In this document: positions 1 to 8,260 of the stretch, piece by piece
How positions within the stretch are numbered: the first letter of the stretch is position 1
How the letters are laid out: every line of letters starts with the position of its first letter
Source of the DNA: Devosia sp. A8/3-2
GTDB lineage: Bacteria; Pseudomonadota; Alphaproteobacteria; Rhizobiales; Devosiaceae
Direction: 5' to 3'
DNA length: 64,000 nucleotides
Assembly (NCBI GenBank): GCA_025452255.1
Contig: CP104974.1
Coordinates: forward strand, 62,001 to 126,000
The notes under the pieces: generated by a model
Seen by the model: only the letters and a program-made list of their open reading frames with translations
What the model was told of the DNA's origin: nothing
Database searches by the model: none
Program-made: the position numbers and the translations under genes

Positions 1-24
1 TCCATGCTCGTTCAAAAATACGGA

Positions 25-103
25 GTCATTCCCACGCAGGCGGGAACCTCTGTTTCCTTCCTTTACATCCCGAAACGGAGGTTCCCGCTTTCGCGGGAAT
101 GAC
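25..103. repeat. Intergenic palindromic repeat
   Basis: Two arms (25-50 and 78-103) are near-perfect reverse complements; the left begins GTCATTCCC and the right ends GGGAATGAC. The right arm contains its own short palindrome (TTCCCGC with GCGGGAA, 83-99). The element lies just past the stop of the oxidoreductase gene, so its transcript could fold into a long hairpin there. This type of dispersed GTCATTCCCGCG palindrome is common in alpha- and betaproteobacteria. Bases 1-24 show nothing recognisable. Confidence 0.75.
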
Positions 104-127
104 ACTGTGGGGTGGGCGAGGTCGCCC

Positions 128-1506
128 CTATTCCAACGGCTTCAAATCCGCCAACAGCGTCGGGATCAGCTCGGTCACCGTGGGATGGATATGCACGGTT
201 TCCATCATCGTCTTATAGCTGAGGCCCCCGCCATCAATTGCAGCAGCGAATGCACAATCTCGTCGCCGCCAATGCCCGGGATCGAGGCCCCGAGGACTTG
301 TTCGCTCTCCGCATCGACCAGCACTTTCATCAGACCACGGGTTTCTCCGCGCTCCTTGGCGCGGCTGACGCGTGACATCGGCATAGTGCCCATCAGCACC
401 TTGCGACCCAGCTTGCGAGCTTCGGCCTCGGTGATGCCGATGCGGCCCAAAGGCGGGTCGATGAAGAGGCCATAGACCGGGATGCGGTTGGCGATTGAGC
501 GGGTGCCGCCATCGATCACATTGTCGGCGACGATCTCGAAATCATTATAGGACGTGTGCGTGAAGGCGCCGCGGCCATTGATGTCGCCCATGGCCCAGAT
601 GCCTTTGACCTTGGTGCGCAGGTGATCGTCGACCGGGATATAGCCGCGCTTGTCGGTTTCTGATGCCGGCCGCGGCAAGGTTGAGATCGGCAGAATTGGG
701 CGTGCGGCCCAACGCGATCAGCAAATGGCTGGCTTCGACCGAGGAGAGCCGCCCGCCAGTATCGAGCGAGAGCAGCACGCCATTGCCGGCCCGGGCCACC
801 GCCTGCACATTGGTGTTGAACAGGAAGGTGACGCCATCGGCCTCGACGATCTGCCGGATCGAAGCCGAGATATCCTCGTCCTCGCGTGCGGCGGGGCGCG
901 GACCGCGCTCGATGACCGTGACCTTGGCGCCAAAGCGGGCATACATCTGCGCGAATTCGAGCCCGATATAGCTGGCCCCGGCGATGAACAGATGGCTCGG
1001 CAGGGTGTCGAGATCCATTATGGTCGTATTGGTGAGATAGGGGACTTTGTCGAGGCCGAGCCAATCAGGGAATGCTCGCCTTGGCACCGGTATTGATGAA
1101 AATCTGCGGCGCGGTCAGCGTGCGGCCATTGACCGACACCTCATTGGGCGAGACGAAGCTGCCCGAGCCCTTGATATATTCGAGCGTTTCCGGGCTCCCC
1201 AGCCAATCGGTGAGGCTTTTAACCGAGGCGCCCACCACCTTGTCCTTGCGTGCCTTGACCGCCTTCATGTCCACAGTGACGGGGCCTTTCACCACGACGC
1301 CGAAATCCTTGGCGTGGCGCGCTCCGGGCGGCGCGGGCGCTGGCGACCGGGGTCTTGGTAGGCGTGCAGCCATCGTTGACGCAGGTGCCGCCCAGATGTT
1401 CGCGCTCGATCAGCGCGGTCTTGAGCCCCGTGCCGGCAAGCCTTGCGGCGAGGAAGGGGCCGGACTGACCGGCGCCGATAATGATGGCATCGAATTGTTC
1501 GGACAT
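128..1506 (-). CDS. FAD-dependent pyridine nucleotide-disulfide oxidoreductase (mercuric reductase-like)
   Basis: Class I flavoprotein disulfide oxidoreductase moving electrons between NAD(P)H, FAD and a redox-active cysteine pair; substrate unknown. Visible in order: FAD motif GAGQSG (from residue 11), disulfide CVNDGC followed by TPTKT, central NAD(P) fold [12 protein letters not shown], second FAD motif [11 protein letters not shown], and the C-terminal dimerisation domain with HIHPTVTE, whose His is normally the catalytic base. There is no N-terminal metal-binding domain and no C-terminal vicinal cysteine pair, so mercury reduction is not supported. The ATG at 1506 is chosen over the in-frame GTG at 1521 because the protein then begins [13 protein letters not shown] like relatives. 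Frame breaks near 1322, 1075, 660 and 230 interrupt an otherwise complete protein of about 460 residues. It is divergent from the sugar ABC genes across 134 bases. Confidence 0.8.
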
Positions 1507-1640
1507 GGCCGCATCCCCCACAGTCGGGCCAAGCTTATGGCGGAGTTGTCGACTGCGCCAGTGGGCGAACGCGCCGGCAATCGTCGCTCGTGTTCGCTCA
1601 ACGCTTGACGAACCGCCCCCAAACCGGCGAACACCGCCAC

Positions 1641-3152
1641 ATGAGCTTGCTTTCCCTCAAAGACGTGACCAAGGCCTATAGCGGCGTACCAGCGCTCAAG
1701 GGCGTGGACCTCGACATTGCGCCGGGTGAAATTCACGCGCTTATGGGCGAAAACAGGGCGGGCAAATCCACGCTCATCAAAATCTCGGCCGGTGTCGTTG
1801 CCCCCGACCGCGCCGCTATAAGCCTCGACGGCAATCCGGTCCATATCGATAGCGCCAATCAGGCTCATCGCTCGGGCCTGCGCTTCATCCACCGAGAATT
1901 CAACGTCGTCCCGGCCCTTTCGGTGGCCGAAAACATATTCATGGGCCGCGCCTATCCCCGCCGCGCCGGCCTCTTCGTCGATTGGAAAAAGCTCAACACC
2001 GCCGCCCGGGAAACCCTGCTCAAGCTGGGCATTACCCATATCGATCCGCGCCAGAAGCTGGGCACGCTGACGTTGGGCGATCAGATGCTGGTCCGCATTT
2101 CCAGCGCCTTTGTCGGCGAAGCCGGCGCCCCTGCCCGCCTTTATGTGCTGGACGAGCCCACCGCCGCCCTCACCGCAGAGGAATCCGAGCGCCTCTTTAC
2201 CGTGTTGCGCGAATTGCGCGGCCGGGGCGCTTCGGTGCTCTACGTCTCCCATCGCCTCGACGAGATCATGGCCATTTGCGACAAGGCCACCGTCATCCGC
2301 GATGGAACCAGTATCGACACCGGCAAAATAGGCGACATCACCCATGACGATCTGGTCGCCCTGATGATCGGTCGCCGCGTCGAGGAAGCCTATCCAAGCC
2401 AGCTCACCCCGCCACAAGATCACATCGCCTTCACCGCCACCAACCTCACCATTCGCGGCCGCGCGCCACTCACCCTCTCCATCCGCGCCGGTGAAATCTC
2501 GGGCCTCGCCGGCATCGCCAATGCCGGCCAGCGCGAATTGCTGCGCACCCTGTTCGGTGACCTCGCCCCCGCCAGCGGCGCCATGACCCTTGCCGATCAC
2601 CCCTATCGCCCGCGCAGCCCTGCCGATGCACGGCGCGCCGGCATTGCCTATATTCCGCGCGAGCGGCGCTCGGAGGGGCTGATCCTCTCCCGCCCCATCT
2701 TCGAAAACACCACCCTGCCCCACCTGAGGGCGCAAAGCCGTTGGGGCACCTTCCTCACGCCCCGAAGCGAACGCCGCCTCACAGCAGAACGCGGCCAGCT
2801 CGTCCGCCTCAAATCCGCCGGCCCCAATCAGCGCGCCCGTGAACTGAGCGGCGGCAATCAGCAGAAGGTGGTCTTCGCCAAGGCTCTGGTCGGCAATCCG
2901 CGCCTGCTGCTGCTGGACGAACCCACCCGCGGCGTCGATGTCGGCGCCAAATTCGATATCTACACAGTGATCCACGAAATGGCCGCCCGTGGCATGGCGG
3001 TCATTCTGGTCTCGTCCGACCTGCCCGAATTGCTCGGCATGGCCGACCGCATCGCCGTCATGCGCGACGGGGCCATTACCGATATTGTCGCGGCTTCAGC
3101 ACTCGGCGAAGAAACGCTCATCAATCTCACCTATGGTCGCGCTCAAGGGTAA
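1641..3152 (+). CDS. Sugar ABC transporter ATP-binding protein (RbsA/XylG/MglA type, two ATPase domains)
   Basis: Cytoplasmic ATPase of a carbohydrate uptake ABC transporter, 503 residues, intact, with the tandem-domain layout of the RbsA family. Domain 1 has Walker [10 protein letters not shown] (36-44) and Walker [11 protein letters not shown] (~168). Domain 2 has the signature LSGGNQQK (~402) and Walker [11 protein letters not shown] (~428). Its degenerate Walker A is usual in the family. An Arg replaces the second Gly of the normal GENGAGKST, and the domain 1 signature is also unusual (LTLGDQ). ATG 1641 was chosen because [13 protein letters not shown] matches the family start. The permease follows within 5 bases; no periplasmic sugar-binding protein is adjacent, so the sugar cannot be inferred. 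Confidence 0.88.
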   Translation: MSLLSLKDVTKAYSGVPALKGVDLDIAPGEIHALMGENRAGKSTLIKISAGVVAPDRAAISLDGNPVHIDSANQAHRSGLRFIHREFNVVPALSVAENIFMGRAYPRRAGLFVDWKKLNTAARETLLKLGITHIDPRQKLGTLTLGDQMLVRISSAFVGEAGAPARLYVLDEPTAALTAEESERLFTVLRELRGRGASVLYVSHRLDEIMAICDKATVIRDGTSIDTGKIGDITHDDLVALMIGRRVEEAYPSQLTPPQDHIAFTATNLTIRGRAPLTLSIRAGEISGLAGIANAGQRELLRTLFGDLAPASGAMTLADHPYRPRSPADARRAGIAYIPRERRSEGLILSRPIFENTTLPHLRAQSRWGTFLTPRSERRLTAERGQLVRLKSAGPNQRARELSGGNQQKVVFAKALVGNPRLLLLDEPTRGVDVGAKFDIYTVIHEMAARGMAVILVSSDLPELLGMADRIAVMRDGAITDIVAASALGEETLINLTYGRAQG

Positions 3153-3156
3153 CAGT

Positions 3157-4126
3157 GTGTTAACATTCCTTCGCCGTTACGGCACTCTTATCGGCTGCGC
3201 AGCGATCCTGATTTTCTTCTGGATCAGCCTGCCCGATACCTTCATGACCGCCCGCAACTGGCTCAATATCTCCCAGCAATTGTCCATGCTCATCGTGGTC
3301 GCCGCCGGCATGACCATCGTCATGGTGATGGGCGATTTCGACCTCAGCGTCGGCTCCATGGCCAGCCTTGCCGGCATAGTCGTCGCCATCCTGTTCACCC
3401 TCGGAATCCCCGTCTGGGCCGCGGTTTCCCCGGCTTTATTGGTGGGTCTGGTGGGCGGCGCCATCAATGGCGCGCTGATCAGTTTCATCGGCATCCTGCC
3501 GTTCGTTGCCACCCCTGGCCACCCTCACCATGTTCTCCGGCGCCGCCTTCGTCGTCAGTGGCGGCAAGACCATTTCGGGCCGCGCCATCCCCGAGGATTT
3601 CTCCCAATTTGCCCGTGGTGGCATACCTTTAGGCGATTGGGGCGGCGTCGCCGTCAGCATCCCCAACCTCACCCTTTTGGCCCTCGGAATTGTCGTGCTG
3701 GTCTGGGTATTGCTCGAGGCAAACCACGTTCGGCCGCCGCCTCTATGCCATTGGCGGCAATAGCGAAGCGGCACATTTGAGCGGCGTTGCCGTGCGCAAA
3801 CTCAAGCTCATCGCCTTCGCTCTCACCGGCAGCACGGCGGCCCTCGCCGGCATCATGTATGCCAGCCGCGTCGCCTCGGCCAACCCCACCCGGGGCTCCA
3901 GCCTCATGCTCAACGCCATTGCCGGCGTGTTCCTCGGCTCGACCCTCAGCGAACACGGCGAACCCCGTATTCTTTACACCATTGTCGGCGTCCTCATCCC
4001 GGGCGTACTCGACAATGGCCTGACCCAAATGAGCGTCGACAGCTATATCAGGCAAATCTGGTCGGCGGCATCATCATCCTCGCCGTCTCCGCCAGCTCCC
4101 TCACCAAGCGCCTGCGCACACGATGA
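3157..4126 (+). CDS. Sugar ABC transporter permease (RbsC type)
   Basis: Inner-membrane permease partner of the ATPase upstream. The pieces show the RbsC family pattern: hydrophobic helices, the motif MVMGDFDLSVGS after the second helix, and the downstream pair GRRLYAIGGNSEAAHLSGV and MLNAIAGVFLGSTL. Start GTG 3157 lies 4 bases after the ATPase stop; an in-frame ATG at 3133 would overlap that gene by 20 bases. The frame breaks near 3512, 3720 and 4058. With these repaired the protein is about 320 residues, the normal length, and ends LTKRLRTR. Its TGA overlaps the ATG of the nitroreductase (ATGA), indicating one transcript. Confidence 0.82.
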
Positions 4127-4724
4127 GCCTTTCCCCAAACGAAGCGGCCCTCCGCCTGCTCGAAACCCGCCGCTCGGTGCCCACCAGCCAATTGACCGAA
4201 CCCGCTCCGAGCGAGGCGGAACTGGCCCGCATCCTCACCATCGCCACCCGGGTGCCTGATCACGGCTCCCTCACCCCCGGCGCTTCATCGTCTTTTCCGG
4301 CGAGGCGCGGCATCAGGTCGGACAGCGCCTCTCCGCCGTCTATCGCCTTGAAAAACAAGACATGCCGCCCGAGCGCCTCGAAAAATTCGCTGGCATCATG
4401 ACCCGCGTTTTCACCTATGCGCCGCTGGTCGTTCTCATCGTCTCCAGCCCCGCTCCCGACGCCAAGATCGCCCTGCGCGAACAGGAATTATCCGCCGGCG
4501 CAGTCGCCATGAACCTGCTCAACGCCAGTCATGCCAGTGGCTATGGCGCGATCCTGCTCACCGGCTGGGCCGCCGAAAGCCGTGGCGCCGCAGACATTTA
4601 TGGCCTCGCCCCGCACGAGCACATTGCCGGCATCGTCCATATCGGCACGCCCACCGATATCCCCGCCGACCGCCCTCGGCCCGATCTGGCAAATCTGGTC
4701 ACCCATTGGATCGCCCTGGAATGA
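4123..4724 (+). CDS. Nitroreductase family protein (YdjA-like)
   Basis: FMN-dependent nitroreductase-fold protein of about 200 residues. The N-terminal LETRRSVPTSQL and the RVPDHG-LTPW stretch match the FMN-contact region of YdjA-type members, and the second half carries EQELSAGAVAMNLLNASHASGYGAILLTGW (in two parts), the usual core helix and the Gly-rich turn before the C-terminal strand. One frame break near 4275 separates the halves. It is translationally coupled to the sugar permease by an ATGA overlap, although no functional link between nitroreductases and sugar uptake is established. Substrate unknown. Confidence 0.8.
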
Positions 4725-4789
4725 CACCGCGCGGTGGTTCAGATAAAGGAACCTCACCCGCGAACCACCCCAACGCGAAAGTGCCTGCC

Positions 4790-5764
4790 ATGATCCCCGC
4801 CGCCGTCACTGTCGAAGATGTGCGCGCCACCTATGGCAGCAAGGCCGCGCTTGATGGCGTCAGCCTCACCATTCCGCGCGGCTCCAGCTTTGCCCTGCTC
4901 GGCCCCAATGGCGCGGGCAAGACCACATTGGTCAATATCCTATGCACCCTGCGCCGCCCCGATGGTGGTCGTGCCGTGGTCGCCGGGGCCGATGTCGTCC
5001 GCCAGCCCACCAAGGCCCGCCGCTCCATCGGCGTGGTCTTCCGAGATTCAAGCTCGGATGACCGCCTCAGCGCTCGGGAAAATCTCGAATTCCACGGCTT
5101 GGTCTATGGCCTTGCGCCAAAAGTCCGCCGCGAACGCAGCGCTGCCGTATTGGCTCTGGTCGAGCTCGAAGACTGGCGCGACGAGATCGTACGCAGCTTT
5201 TCCGGCGGCATGCGCCGTCGCCTCGAGATCGCCCGCGCTCTGCTGCACGAACCTGAAATCCTCTTCCTCGACGAGCCCACGGTCGGCCTCGACGCCCAGA
5301 CCCGCCAGCGCATCTGGCAGTATCTGGACCAGCTCCGCCGCGAGCGCGAACTGACCGTGCTCACCACCACCCATTACATCGAAGAAGTCGAAAGCGCCGA
5401 CATGGTCTGCATCATCGACCACGGCAAGATCATTGCCCGAGCGCCACCCGAAGAGCTCAAGGCCCAATATGGCACGCGCTGGCTGCATATCCTGCCCCGC
5501 GACGCCGCCGCCACGCAGGCAATCCTCGCCCGCTATCCCAATGCCCAGCCGCTGGGCAGCCATAGCCCGGCCCTCCCCGCCGGCGAGAATGCGGTGACCG
5601 AAGCCTTCCTCGCCGAATTCCACGATAGTCTGTCCGAAGTCCGCTTCCAGGAACCGACGCTCGAAAGCGTCTTCCTCTCCCTCACCGGCCGCGAATTGCG
5701 CGACCGGGCCGATGGCCAGCGCGATGCCGAAAAGGCCGCCGGCAAGCGCGGAGGCCGCCGATGA
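4790..5764 (+). CDS. ABC transporter ATP-binding protein of a PQQ-dehydrogenase locus (DrrA/NodI type)
   Basis: Cytoplasmic ATPase of an ABC-2 type transporter, 324 residues, intact. Walker A GPNGAGKTT (38-46), signature SGGMRRRLEIARAL (~138) and Walker B ILFLDEPTVGLD (~160) are all standard. The C-terminal extension is typical of DrrA/NodI-like ATPases. ATG 4790 is chosen because MIPAAVTVEDV matches the family start; an upstream in-frame ATG at 4706 lies inside the nitroreductase gene. Its TGA overlaps the permease ATG. An ATPase-permease pair of this type accompanies PQQ alcohol dehydrogenases (ped/exa loci) in many proteobacteria, and the quinoprotein genes 2-3 kb downstream fit that. What it transports is unknown. 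Confidence 0.85.
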   Translation: MIPAAVTVEDVRATYGSKAALDGVSLTIPRGSSFALLGPNGAGKTTLVNILCTLRRPDGGRAVVAGADVVRQPTKARRSIGVVFRDSSSDDRLSARENLEFHGLVYGLAPKVRRERSAAVLALVELEDWRDEIVRSFSGGMRRRLEIARALLHEPEILFLDEPTVGLDAQTRQRIWQYLDQLRRERELTVLTTTHYIEEVESADMVCIIDHGKIIARAPPEELKAQYGTRWLHILPRDAAATQAILARYPNAQPLGSHSPALPAGENAVTEAFLAEFHDSLSEVRFQEPTLESVFLSLTGRELRDRADGQRDAEKAAGKRGGRR

Positions 5765-6574
5765 CCAGCCCCATCATTCTCATGCGCGGCGTCTATGGCG
5801 TGTGGCTACGCGAAATCATGCGCGCCACCCACGACCGCGGCCAGATGATCGGCGGCGTCAGCCGGCCATTGATCTGGCTGCTCATTCTGGGCGTTGGCCT
5901 CAACCCCTATTTCCGCGGCGAGGTCTATGGGGAGGTGCGCTACGTCATCCCCTATACCTATCTGCAATTCCTGTTCCCCGCCGTGATCGTGCTCAACATC
6001 ATGTATACCTCGATCCAGTTCGCCGTGTCGGTGATCTGGGATCGCGAGTTCGGGTTCCTGCGCGAAGTGCTGGTCTCGCCCATGCCCCGCGCGCTGATCC
6101 TGCTCGGCAAGGTCTCGGGCGGCAGCACCGTCGCCATGATCCATGGCGGCCTCGTGCTCATCTCGGCCCGCTTTGCCGATGTCACGCTCACCATCGAACA
6201 GATGGCCATGGCGCTGGGCCTGATGTTCGTTTTGGCCTTTGGCCTCACCTGTTTCGGCGTGGTGCTGGCCGCGCGAGTACGCAGCTTTGAAGGCTTTGGC
6301 GTCTTCTCCAATACCATCATCCTGCCGCTCTATTTCACCTCGTCCTCTGTCTTCCCGCTCGATCCCGCCCTCACCCGCACCCAGACCGCTACCGCCTATC
6401 CCGAATGGCTGGTCTTTTTGGTGCAGATCAATCCGATCACCTATGCGGTCGATGCCCTGCGCAGGGTGGCCATCGGCTTCAATCAATTCCCTGCCCAGCT
6501 ATGGCCCCACCGTCATCTGCACTATGGCCGTGGTGTTCTTCATCATGGCGCTGATCGATTTCGGCCGCTCATGA
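5761..6574 (+). CDS. ABC-2 type permease of the PQQ-dehydrogenase locus
   Basis: Membrane component of about 270 residues pairing with the ATPase just upstream (ATGA overlap). Hydrophobic segments alternate with the ABC-2 signatures RPLIWLLILGVGLNP, WDREFGFLREVLVSPMPR and the late NPITYAVDALRRVAIG. As sequenced the frame reads on into the next gene, giving a false 543-residue fusion. A break near 6495 corrects this: the proper frame ends MALIDFGRS at a TGA overlapping the next ATG. Alcohol-dehydrogenase-associated ABC permeases have this size. Direction of transport is inferred to be export from the DrrB/NodJ-like architecture. Confidence 0.83.
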
Positions 6575-7392
6575 CTGCCAAGCGCCCGCATCGGTGGCTG
6601 CAGGCCGGGCTCAACATCGCCTTCATCGCAGCCTTGCTCACCGCCATCAGCTTCCTGCCGCCCGACACCTCGCTGTCCGACCGGCAAAAGGCGGGCGTGT
6701 TCAAGGCCTGCGTGCCCCCGAACTATCCCCCGCTCATCACGGGCAACCCGGCCGAGCCCGGCTATGATGCCGAATTGGTCCGAGCGATTGCCAACGAACT
6801 GAACCTGCGGCTCACCCTCAACACGCTCCCCGCCATCGGCCGGGACTTCAATCCGCGCAACTGGTTCCTCACCCGGGCGCAATGCGATCTGGTGGCCGGC
6901 GGCGTTGCTGATACTGCGCAGACGCGCAGGTTCCTCCAGACCATTCCCACCGCGGCCGAAACCGGCTGGGTCGGCATTTCTGCCACTGGCGCCATGCCGC
7001 CGTCGGGCAGCGTCGTTGGCGTGCTGCCCGGCACGTCTGGGCTCAACCGGCTGGCGCTTTCGGGCTGGTTGCGCCAGCAAGGCCTGCACGCCCAACTGCT
7101 GCGCAGCCCGGCCCAACTCCAATCCACGCTCGAAAGCGGTGCCATCGCCGCCGCGATCACAGAGCGATTCGTTGCAGGAACGATCGACTTGAAAGAAAAT
7201 TCGTTCGGATTGTTCTGGTTACCCGAAAGCACCTTTCCACATTATCGAATGGCACTTGGCCTCTGGAAGGGCGACCAGACCCTCAAGCGAGCTGTCGCCA
7301 ATGCCTTGGACAAGCTAGCGAAAAGCGGCGTTCTGGATGCGCTTGCGGAGCGCTACGGGCTGGACGGGGTCATAGCTTCCGCCGCGGAATAA
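6571..7392 (+). CDS. Periplasmic substrate-binding protein, family 3, PQQ-locus associated
   Basis: Putative periplasmic binding protein of 273 residues. It starts with a charged N-terminus and one hydrophobic segment (about residues 12-30), then a family-3 solute-binding fold: FKACVPPNYPPLI, GYDAELVRAIANELN and CDLVAGGVADTAQTRR in lobe 1, and VVGVLPGTSGL plus FPHYRMALGLWKGD in lobe 2. Its ATG 6571 overlaps the permease stop. Binding proteins of this kind accompany quinoprotein dehydrogenases and may help maturation or sense the substrate rather than import amino acids. The gene is intact once the upstream permease frame is corrected. Confidence 0.75.
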   Translation: MTAKRPHRWLQAGLNIAFIAALLTAISFLPPDTSLSDRQKAGVFKACVPPNYPPLITGNPAEPGYDAELVRAIANELNLRLTLNTLPAIGRDFNPRNWFLTRAQCDLVAGGVADTAQTRRFLQTIPTAAETGWVGISATGAMPPSGSVVGVLPGTSGLNRLALSGWLRQQGLHAQLLRSPAQLQSTLESGAIAAAITERFVAGTIDLKENSFGLFWLPESTFPHYRMALGLWKGDQTLKRAVANALDKLAKSGVLDALAERYGLDGVIASAAE

Positions 7393-7469
7393 TGTTCGAG
7401 CCCAGCACTTTAAGGTGCCCGGATGCGGCCACGAAACCGCCTTGGAGTGGACGGATTTAACCAAAGTGT

Positions 7470-7564
7470 CATTGTGCTTTCGTGCCGCATGTGTAACGGT
7501 AGCGCATCACAATGAACCCCAGCGTTAACTATCTGAAGGTTAACGCCTTTTCGCATTGTGCTTT
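7470..7564. promoter_or_regulatory. Probable control region of the cytochrome/PQQ dehydrogenase genes
   Basis: The 193-base gap before the cytochrome gene holds clustered symmetry. CATTGTGCTTT occurs twice in direct orientation (7470-7480 and 7554-7564), with its core inverted once as CACAATG (7508-7514). Between them lies a perfect inverted repeat GCGTTAAC / GTTAACGC (7522-7529 and 7539-7546, 9-base loop). The second CATTGTGCTTT ends 21 bases before the GTG start. This looks like an operator or activator site set rather than a terminator, since no T-run follows the stem. The cognate regulator is not in the window. Confidence 0.45.
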
Positions 7565-7585
7565 ACAACTCATTGGGAGGGTACC

Positions 7586-8226
7586 GTGCCTTTCAGATCC
7601 AAGCGGATCACCGCCCCCGTCGCCTTGTTTGCGCTTACCACCGGCTTGTTGAGCGCCGGTTCGGCCATGGCTGCCGGCTTTACCGCCGAACAAGCCAGCG
7701 CCGGTAAGACTGCATACGATTCCAACTGCGCCCAGTGCCACGGCTTCCAGCTCGAAGGGCCCGACGCTCCGGGTCTTGCCGGGCGTGACGTGATGCAGAA
7801 TTGGGACACCGCAGGCGGGCTCTACGACTTCATTTCGGTCGCCATGCCTCCTTCCGCGCCGGGCCTGCTCGGCGAAGAGACCTATGTCAACATCGTCGCC
7901 TATATCATGCAGTTCAACGGCGCGGCGCCGGGCGATGCCCCGCTCGCCACCGGTGACGCGATGTATGAAGTTTCGCTCGCGACCAGAAACGGCCGCCGGC
8001 GCTGCCAGCATGGCCGCTGCCGCAGCTGACGCTGGTGGGGCTCCTGCCGACGTCTCAGCCGAGCCCAGCACGCCAGTGCCGCAGGCCTCTACAGGGCAAG
8101 CAGCTCCCCGGTGGCCTCGCCCCCGCTGACATGGCTCCCACGGCCGACGCTGCTGCGCCGACTGTCCCGCAAGCTTATACAGGGCAAGACGCTGCCCACG
8201 GCCGGCAATTAACAACAGTCAACTAA
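7586..8226 (+). CDS. Periplasmic c-type cytochrome of the PQQ locus
   Basis: Likely electron acceptor of the quinoprotein dehydrogenase encoded next. A Sec signal peptide ends at GSAMAAG. A single heme site CAQCH sits at about residues 48-52, followed by the domain core YDFISVAMPPSAPG, containing the candidate axial Met, and the C-terminal helix VNIVAYIMQFNG. GTG 7586 is chosen as start because GGGAGG lies 5 bases upstream. Frame breaks near 7982 and 8108 affect only the tail. Beyond the heme domain is an Ala/Pro-rich extension with two related blocks, VPQASTGQ and VPQAYTGQ; the second continues DAAHGRQL, resembling the start of another cytochrome domain without a heme motif. Confidence 0.8.
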
Positions 8227-8260
8227 GGCGTGCGTGAAGCGCTGACATATGGAGGTATCG

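Noticed and set aside
128..1506. Mercury resistance (merA)
   Set aside because: No N-terminal metal-binding domain, no C-terminal vicinal cysteines and no other mer genes; only general family similarity.
1410..2975. 521-residue open frame on the minus strand opposite the sugar ABC ATPase
   Set aside because: It is the mirror of a well-conserved ATPase gene, has no recognisable motif and overlaps the oxidoreductase start; long antisense frames are expected in GC-rich DNA.
5761..7392. A 543-residue fusion of ABC-2 permease and binding protein
   Set aside because: The join is out of frame with both families: the permease's proper end lies in another frame with a TGA overlapping the binding-protein ATG, so a one-base error explains the fusion.
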